Part shown: piece after piece, positions 57,417 through 64,000 of the stretch
Layout: every line of letters starts with the position of its first letter
Position numbering within the stretch: the first letter of the stretch is position 1
Origin: Saturnia japonica
Taxonomy: Eukaryota > Arthropoda > Insecta > Lepidoptera > Saturniidae
DNA length: 64,000 nucleotides
Assembly (NCBI GenBank): GCA_033032175.1
Contig: CM065320.1
Span: forward strand, 1,116,001 to 1,180,000
Direction: 5' to 3'
Notes under the pieces: model-generated
What the model was told of the DNA's origin: nothing
Databases searched by the model: none
Seen by the model: the letters and a program-made list of their open reading frames with translations, nothing else
Made by a program: the position numbers and the translations under genes

Positions 57417-60400
57417 ATGTCTTTAGTTATGTATCAACGTAAGATTTTAGTTTCAATAGGACTGTTAGTGTCATGTAAGTATATATTTATAAAATACAAT
57501 AATTATTTATCAATCTAAAGGCGGTTCTTGTTATTCCTTTTGGTGATTTCACTGATTTCCTTAATATATTACTTACATTTACATCATTAGATGCGGTTTG
57601 AACTAAAATTGTAGAACAAGATTTAAGATTTACATTTCCATACATTTTGACACAACTAAACCGAATTTAGCTAAAACTGAACAACTTTTTTAGTGCCAGT
57701 CTCCCTAGGTGTCATATCTTTTGTACTTAAGTATCATTGGTTCCAGAGAAACCTCATAACATTGTTTAACTGCCTCATTAGCTTAGTGACCCTAAGTGCG
57801 ACTGTTATGCTCGAGGTCCTGGGTTCGATTCCTAGGTTGAGCAAAGTGTTATTGGGTTTTTCTATGAAATTCTCAGTAGCAGCTAGGAGCTTGGCTTTAT
57901 GCCCGATTAATGGCAATAAGCCCGCCCCCTATTACATGGAACCTAAAAACATACCCGGCGAACTTAATACATTAGTAGACCTCAGCTTAACCCTTCGGGG
58001 ATACAGGCTTTATGGTATGTTATGTTATTGTTCAATATTCGGGATGTAAGGGATTTAAACCCAACTAGGTCGCGAGCGCCATGCATGTGGCGATAAACCC
58101 GTAACAGTGATTCTTTTATGGTTTGTCGCGTTTCGAAATCAGCCAGTGTATATCGCTGTCGAAAAGCTTCCAGGCTCGTTTGTCAGCAACGACCCGTCTA
58201 TGGATTGCCAATATCTCGGTAGTCGTCGTCATTTGTGGATTGTATTGTGCTTACCATCAGGTAGGTACAGTTTACCGTAAAAAATATATCTACAATCGAG
58301 ATATTTAATTGAACAAAGTATCTATTACTAAAATCTAAGGTGTAGTTGTACATTGTATAGAGACTTCAATTCATCTTTGCGCGCAGCCCTATGTGTGCTT
58401 ACACCCTTCTTGGTGCGTAAGCTTGAAAACATGCAGTTTTTATTTGTATGACAGTGACGCGCACAGTGTACATTTGTTTATGGGAGGTGACACGGCAGCG
58501 CAGAGTACATTTGTATAGGACGCGGTCGGCAGTCGTCTTCTGATCAACACGACGACGTGTTTTATTTCTTTATTCTACGGGTACAATCGGTACTAAAAAT
58601 GTCTAATTCGTTACTGATAAAATGTTTCACCAAACTAATAGTTGTGTTTGATAATGCGTCGTACCACAATGATGAAAATATTAAAACGCTAAATTCTAAT
58701 TTTAATAAAACATTTTTTTTAAACAATTCAAAATTGACTCCAGTATATTCTACTCCGAAAAAATGCACTGACGTTATTAATTTACTTCAATTTACTTAAA
58801 ATATATTTTTTTTATATTCTTACAAACAATGCATCTGTAACATAATTCATTAGTACAATATAATAATATAAAATTATTGTTATTATTGAAGTTGATGCCA
58901 GTCAAGTAGGTACTTAAGAATATTAGAAAATTTCCTAAAATTGAAAAAATATGTTTACTTCTGCATTTGAAGTCTGTTAAAAAGATAGCAATTCAGCAAT
59001 GTTTAACAGAAAAAAAGCAACATGGTACAAAAAAATTTTTGTCTTGTTTTCTATAGAAAATATTTGGGGGAATTTAAAAATATATGTTGCTTTACTTAAC
59101 GTTGAAAAAAAACGTAACGGAAACAATGATATTAATGGAAAGTTCATTATTTGGTATTTCTAGTGGTAGTGACACCTACAGAATAATATTCAATAAACAT
59201 GCATTTACCTAAATGAGCTGTTGATTTATTTTAAATCTGAATAAATGAGATGTAAAATTTTTCGACACAATATAAGTAAAATACTTAGTTAATAAAATTC
59301 TCTTGTGTACTCGACTGTACCTCTTGACACGCATACGTAGTCACTGTATCTTTATACTCGCTTTACGCACTTAAAGGGCCGTGCGCACATATAAGTTAAA
59401 CCGTTTTTTTATACTATGTAATTTTACTTGCTGTGCAAATTTTTGTGTAATATAAAACCGCATTTTATTTTTCTGTTAAGTTTTAAGCGTTTCTGAGATA
59501 TTGTTTTTAAATAGGCGCAGTCATAGTAGCAGCTCAGTCCCAAGTGGCACGATGCTTTCAATATACATGGTTGGGTCCACGGTGGAACAATGAAAGCATA
59601 TTCCTGAATGCCACATGTCAAGACGCGACGAGGCTTGCCAGTGGAGTTCCATGTCAATTACCGCTTGTCGTGTCATGTATGTATACGCTAAGTAGCACTG
59701 TATTATATTATTTCCTAAAGGCGACCACTGCGCTACCGCGCCGCAGCGCCGTGTCTCCCTTAATTCTTCATGAAAATTAACTATTGAAACATAATTTTAA
59801 AGTTTCTATAATACAGTTTTCAAAGTAATATAGATTTAAAATTTGGTTATTCAACAGTACACTGAACATTTTGCAACAATATAAATTCTAATAGGTACGT
59901 GTATTTGTCACACATGACATTGGCAAAATTGTCTACATAGGCAGAAAGCAACATATACGTTTGAACCTGAGTGTGGATGGTAGAGATCAATAAACACAAG
60001 ACACGTAGTTTCTGTGGAACATCAAAAGAATATTCATGTGAACAAAGTTACGGGCACGAGTTTTAAATAAAACTGACAAAAAACTTTACGTAAAATACCA
60101 ATTATTGAAAATTGTTAAATACCAATAGTTTGTACTTGAATAACTTAATCTTCGTGCTACGAATAACAATTCAATTTTTTATCGTTATAGGTTTAGTGTT
60201 GGGGCTACAATCTCAACTGATCTTAAGTGACCATGTGGCCCAAGATGGTAACACGCTAAGCCTAGTGGAAGACTGGCTCTCAAGTGCAGCTGCCGGAACA
60301 CACCTATTGGTGTTTGGCGACAGGTTTTCCAACTTGAGGGTTGGTAGCTAGCTACCCAAGCGGGCATTAAAAAAGCCCTACCACCATGCTATAGGTTCGT

Positions 60401-61907
60401 CACAATGTTTTCGTTCACCGAAAGTTCAGGCTCATTTCAGGGATTCGAAACCACGTTGATCGACCAGCATTGCTTCAAAAATCCGTAATTATTAACAAGC
60501 ATAACAACAATAGTTTTATAAATACTATTTTATTTTAGATGACGGAACTTGGCCTGACGTGGATTACATTTGGAGACATCATTCCCAGAATGCGTCCTGT
60601 ATTTTAGCCAGCAATGACGTATGCGCTACATACACCTATTATTTTGACGGACACGGTTTGTATACGATATGGGTCATAGAAAAATATTTATTAATCATAA
60701 GGTTAAATCATTTTATTTTACCATAAACTAACTTTTGACTATGATCTCATATAATGACACTGAATAAATTATTTACACACCAAACCATTTTTTTTATAAT
60801 AGCTCGGCAAAGTCACTCCGAATACTTGACAGAAAAGCTTCACAATACGACAAACACAAGACATTGCAAACTTCTTTTTTTGCCTAGATTGATGCTACTG
60901 TGTAGCTGTGGCTGGAATATCAGCCCGTGTGGTTCTACAGTGGTAGGGAGATTATAGAATAAGAGCCTACAACTAGGATTAGGCATCAAATCCGGCTGCC
61001 ATCTTATAAATTTTCAAATTAAGTAGTAAGAAGTCCGTCGATCAGTAGACATTACAATAAAATCTTACACTCATGGTATGATTCGGCCCAGCGTCCATCG
61101 ACGCTCAGTATCAGAATGTACAGCTGGAGTTTTTAGCGGGATCTTGAAGTAACATGTTGTGGTTTTTATTTTTAATCCATTAACTTCATTACCTATATTA
61201 TATTTTATTGGTGGCATTTTGCGTGATATAGTTTGGTTGTTGTGCTTAAGTGAAGTGAATTATAAATATAAAGTACGAGCATGCATTCTAAGATGTCACA
61301 AAAACTCCCTAGATAGTTCTGACAAACGAGCCGTCTTCTACTCAGAAGACCGTGGGGGATTGGAATTATTAGAAAATTTTACGAAGGCTTAAAAACATTT
61401 ACACTTGCAAGTGTTTTTTACGGCGTCAAAATAAGAAGAAGAGGAAGAATGTACAGCTGAAATACTTCTGCAGTATTCTCTTGATCTAAGGTACAAGCGC
61501 GCTGCCATTCGAGTAGCTCGCCAATTCTTCACTAACCAATATTGTGTACCTTCTACGGCTTTTCGTTACTGTATGTACTTATTAATTTTGTCTTATCTAA
61601 AAAACTAATTAAACAAGTTTTTAATTGTACTGTAATATGTTTATGTGTGTACCTAAAGAAGTTTTTATTTTTATTTTCTGCAGTGGAAAATTCGACAGCA
61701 ATGTGTACACGCGCTGTGAACGATCTTGGAAACGCAATCACAAGCGGCTGTTACACTCAAAGAAACGGCAGCTATGTTACAAGAGCATGTTTTTGCCGAT
61801 CAATTCCTGGAGGATTACCCTGCAACAATGCTCATAAATCTTTTATGTCTTTAATGGGTGTTATATTTGTTTTTGCTTTAGTAATAACAAGAAACTTTAA
61901 TATATAA
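57417..61907 (+). CDS. Ly6/uPAR-like ten-cysteine, GPI-anchored-type protein (186 aa)
   Basis: Exons are 57417-57474, 59515-59676, 60539-60655 and 61684-61907. All three introns are in phase 1 with GT-AG ends (donors GTAAGT, GTATGT, GTTTGT), and the frame is continuous from ATG 57417 to TAA 61905-61907. Residues 1-26 form a signal peptide (RKILVSIGLLV core, cleavage likely after VIVAA, before QSQ). The mature part has ten Cys (33, 54, 66, 94, 102, 120, 135, 148, 150, 159) ending in CFCRSIPGGLPCNN, the CxC...CN pattern of Ly6/three-finger domains. Five N-glycosylation sequons lie at N45, N51, N91, N115 and N140. Residues 166-180 (FMSLMGVIFVFALVI) form a C-terminal hydrophobic run, fitting a GPI-attachment signal. 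It therefore likely sits on the cell surface. Ligand and role are unknown. ATG 57429 is an alternative start. Spacing departs from canonical Ly6 at the N-terminus, so the domain call is moderate. Confidence 0.82.
57765..58020 (+). mobile_element. tRNA-derived SINE, family J
   Basis: CTGCCTCATTAGCTTAGTGA head, box B GGTTCGATTCC at about 57824, then TATGAAATTCTCAGTAGCAG, GCCCGATTAATGGCAATAAG, and CCCTTCGGGGATACAGGC with a TTATGGTATGTTATGTTAT end. The minus-strand copy is at 25247-25490. Confidence 0.8.
58070..58300 (+). repeat. SINE-like repeat, family B
   Basis: GGCGATAAACCCGTAACAGT, GTTTCGAAATCAGCCAGTGT, ATGGATTGCCAATATCTCGG, GTGCTTACCATCAGGTAGGT, ACAGT. Fullest family B copy in the window. 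Confidence 0.7.
58557..58799 (+). pseudogene. DDE transposase fragment (IS630/Tc1-like), tentative
   Basis: An 80-codon open frame contains LIVVFDNASYHNDENIK and, later, a TPKKCTDVINLLQ segment. The first resembles the second-Asp motif (hydrophobic run, then DNAxYH) of IS630/Tc1-type DDE domains, and the second resembles the short linker that follows in one insect branch. The fragment lacks the other catalytic motifs. Upstream, 58380-58555 is CpG-rich with a repeated GTACATTTGT word (58468, 58508) and may belong to the same element. Confidence 0.35.
59855..59955 (+). repeat. Dispersed repeat, family G, copy 2
   Basis: ACAGTACACTGAACATTTTG, ACGTGTATTTGTCACACATG, ACATTGGCAAAATTGTCTAC and GCAGAAAGCAACAT; partner at 9915-10010. 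Lies in intron 2 of the Ly6-like gene. Confidence 0.7.
60185..60430 (-). mobile_element. SINE family D, minus strand, in intron 2 of the Ly6-like gene
   Basis: On the minus strand: CACCGAAAACATTGTGACGA, GCCCGCTTGGGTAGCTAGCT, AAAACCTGTCGCCAAACACC, TGTGTTCCGGCAGCTGCACT, ATCTTGGGCCACATGGTCAC, ending GCCCCAACACTAAACC-TATAACGAT. Well preserved. Confidence 0.85.
61127..61445 (+). mobile_element. Retroposon-like insertion with 14-bp flanking duplication
   Basis: AGAATGTACAGCTG occurs at 61113-61126 and again at 61446-61459, enclosing 319 bp that end in an A/G-rich run (AAAATAAGAAGAAGAGGA). A 14-bp duplication with such a tail suits target-primed retroposition. Its first ~150 bp are related to 62431-62575. 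It lies in intron 3 of the Ly6-like gene. Confidence 0.6.
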
Positions 61908-61920
61908 CTGGGTGCAATGC

Positions 61921-61926
61921 AATAAA
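61921..61926 (+). terminator. Polyadenylation signal AATAAA of the Ly6-like gene
   Basis: AATAAA 13 bp after the stop codon, followed by T-containing sequence. Confidence 0.6.
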
Positions 61927-62037
61927 TATTCATATTGCCAAAGGAAATGCAGATTATGAACAAAATAAAATATGTAATTAGCAGAATTACACCGTTTTGT
62001 GACCTTTTATGTTTCATTACTAACGAACCTTTTGAGC

Positions 62038-62210
62038 TAGAAACATAGTTTTCAAACGCCACGCGACGTGACGCGACATGCATGAACACAAAAAGACAGA
62101 ACCAGAAACAAATATCAGTTAGACAGAACTATAGAATAGTTCTGTACTTTTCTCTCCGTGTCGCGCGTCGCGTTACGTCGCGTGGTATGTTAAAAGTATA
62201 TTTTTGGATT
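62038..62210. repeat. Nested inverted repeat, MITE-like
   Basis: Outer arms: CGCCACGCGACGTGACGCGAC (about 62056-62076) pairs with GTCGCGTTACGTCGCGTGG (about 62166-62184), with weaker pairing beyond. At the centre ACAGAACTAT-AGA-ATAGTTCTGT (62123-62145) is a perfect 10-bp hairpin with a 3-nt loop. It lies between the Ly6-like gene and the SPCS3 gene. Confidence 0.75.
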
Positions 62211-62430
62211 TAGTCTATTCCCTTTTTAATAAACTAAAAACAAATTTGGATATTTACAATTGACAGCAGAAGTAAAAAGATAAGTGAAAACATGTTAAAC
62301 TTTTTAATAGCAATCAAAGCACAATAAATAATTAATAACCACATTTAGAAACTTTTGTGTTTTAATTGAGTACTTGTTATGGTACTTGACTGCTGGCAAT
62401 TTAAAAGTAATATTGTTACATGACGGGACG

Positions 62431-62575
62431 AGTTTTTGACAGGATCTTAATATGACATGTGCATGTTTTATGTTATATTTATAAACTTTACTCACTTTAT
62501 ATTATGTAATATTGGTGGCGTTTTGCGTTATATAGTTTGGTTATTGTGCACAAGTAAATTAAATTATAAGCAATA
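62431..62575 (+). repeat. Diverged copy of the 61127 retroposon 5' part
   Basis: GAGTTTTTGACAGGATCTT, then AATATTGGTGGCGTTTTGCG and TTATATAGTTTGGTTATTGT match 61128-61275 (TTATTGGTGGCATTTTGCGT, GATATAGTTTGGTTGTTGTG). It sits about 230 bp before the SPCS3 start codon. Confidence 0.75.
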
Positions 62576-62808
62576 ACTCTATAGACATAAATTTTAAATT
62601 TCCATTAACATTAGAACATTTAAGTTAGGCTAAAAGAACGCATATCCAGTAGCTTAACAGTTATTAAAAATATATTGACACATGACGTGTACAAAACGTC
62701 ATCTACCAAACGTCAGAAAAACTAAATCAACGAGTGAAGAAAACTTTCATGCCACAACTACAGAAAAAATAAATATTAGTATTAATAGTGTTCCACAACA
62801 AAAACAAA

Positions 62809-63289
62809 ATGTATTCAGTGTTAACAAGGGGAAATGCGATATTAACTTACACGTTAAGTGTTCTAGCATGTCTAACTTTCTTATGTTTTCTCTCAACCCT
62901 AACTGTAGACTACAGAACTGCCGCACAAATGAACACAGTAAAAGTAGTTGTGTGAGTATAACATATCCAGTTTATGTTCACAATTAAATAAAAATACTAT
63001 TTATTGTACGTTATCATTTCAGTAAAAATGTACCGGATTATGGAGCGTCCAGGGAAAGGAATGATCTCGGATTCTTGACGTTTGATCTGAAGACAGATCT
63101 GTCGCATCTCTTCAACTGGAATGTAAAACAGTTGTTCTTGTACCTTACAGCCGAATACACAACACCAAACAACGAATTAAATCAGGTTGTCTTGTGGGAC
63201 AAGATAATTCTTAGAGGTGAAAACTCTGTTCTAGACTTTAAGAATATGAACACAAAATATTATTTCTGGGATGATGGCAATGGTTTGAA
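62809..63289 (+). CDS. Spase22-23: Signal peptidase complex subunit 3 (Spase22-23), 5' part of the gene
   Basis: This is the accessory subunit of the ER signal peptidase complex, a type II membrane protein whose lumenal domain supports the catalytic subunit during signal-peptide removal. Exon 1 is 62809-62951 (ATG with AAA upstream context; donor GTGAGT), intron 1 is 71 bp in phase 2, and exon 2 is 63023-63289 (donor GTAAGT, phase 2). The protein starts [20 protein letters not shown]; residues 11-33 form the single membrane anchor. The lumenal part has [73 protein letters not shown] and [12 protein letters not shown], all close to the conserved family sequence. About 136 of the usual ~180 residues are visible; the rest lies beyond the window. 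No disrupting change is seen. Confidence 0.97.
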
Positions 63290-64000
63290 GTAAGTACCTT
63301 TTTAATAGGTCTAGTGTGTTGTTTATTTTACATGTCACCTTCTGGCATAATAATATTAACTGAATATTTTAAATATTTATTATATATTTTTTCATTTTAA
63401 TTTATTTGATAAACATCTGGAGGTTCTTCTTAGATATATAGTTGTAAAAGTAACAGCAAATTATGTATGCAGTTAATATAATAAAAAGGGCTAACATACA
63501 CTATATGCATACAAACATCATGTGTTAATTTTATAATAATTATCATACTATTGTATGGAAAATTATCATTTGCTAACTCTTAATAACCATGGGCAACTCA
63601 GAAAAATTCCTTGTGCAAACTCAATAACTCAAGCGCAGCTTACTGCATTGGTGCATTGAGTTAACTCATATTTGCGCTATGGTGCAGCAAAATATTATGC
63701 GAGGCAAGCAAGTTAGAGAAATGAATAAGTCTGCTGACCGGTGCAAGCGATGTGGTGCAACTCTGTCCGTTAGTTGGCTAGCTGTGCACCAACACATTTG
63801 GAATAAGTGTGTTAACACACCCGGTGCAGTAAACTGAGTTAGTGCAATTGCATGGTGTAGTGCAGTTTTACCAATATTTACCTCTTAATATTAACATGAG
63901 CTCAAATTGTAACTAGATCTATATCCTCAACTGAAATGATGAGACCATTTATCAACTTAAAAAACTCACAACTTGTTTTACAAATTGTACCTACTGTATG
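63290..64000 (+). other. SPCS3 intron 2 (continues past window) with a GTGCA-rich patch
   Basis: The intron is AT-rich up to about 63580. At 63590-63865 the word GTGCA (or its near complement) recurs about nine times, for example in TTGGTGCATTGAG, ACCGGTGCAAGC and CCCGGTGCAGT, in GC-richer sequence. The patch may be a repeat or a nonautonomous element; its ends were not resolved. Confidence 0.5.

Larger units (their letters stand above)
57475..59514 (+). other. Intron 1 of the Ly6-like gene, 2,040 bp
   Basis: It carries SINE J (57765-58020), SINE B (58070-58300) and a transposase fragment (58557-58799). It ends in the weak acceptor TTGTTTTTAAATAG. Confidence 0.75.

Noticed and set aside
57824..57840. 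tRNA gene suggested by GGTTCGATTCC
   Set aside because: The sequence around it is SINE J with a body and matching copy at 25247-25490, and it does not fold as a complete tRNA cloverleaf by eye.

Overview
The window is eukaryotic and almost certainly from a moth or butterfly. It is AT-rich and intron-bearing, and it is packed with dispersed repeats of kinds I recognise from lepidopteran genomes: tRNA-derived SINEs, LINE 3' tails, and Tc1/mariner, hAT-like and pogo-like DNA elements. The two best-resolved genes use ordinary GT-AG introns and insect-like codon usage. No prokaryotic, organellar or viral gene was seen.

Layout. Positions 1-35,280 are a gene desert. They hold decayed repeats, several GC-richer blocks that may be conserved noncoding DNA (1201-1440, 9000-9370, 16440-16730, 23930-24380), one possible orphan exon (4461-4695), a nearly intact Tc1-like element (18627-20224), a hAT-like MITE (23544-23806), a deleted mariner (25587-26585) and a 619-bp foldback element (33991-34609).

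From 35,280 to 47,310 lies a + strand gene whose four downstream coding exons (42951-46767) give 986 residues of a proline-, threonine- and serine-rich, probably extracellular protein. I tentatively place it in the insect DUF4758 type. Its first exon is not settled; candidates lie near 35369, 38079 and 40226.

Positions 47,310-57,400 are again mostly repeats, with a broken Tc1-like transposase split by an LTR-like insert (53170-54340) and a possible promoter/first exon (52724-52823).

Two genes close the window, both +. A four-exon gene (57417-61907) encodes a complete 186-residue, ten-cysteine, Ly6/uPAR-like protein with signal peptide and GPI-type tail; its introns contain SINEs and a transposase fragment. 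About 900 bp downstream starts the signal peptidase complex subunit 3 gene (Spase22-23/SPCS3), with two of its exons visible and the rest beyond the right edge. The secretory-pathway link between the genes (two secreted or anchored products and a signal peptidase subunit) is probably coincidence of position; nothing in the sequence shows co-regulation.
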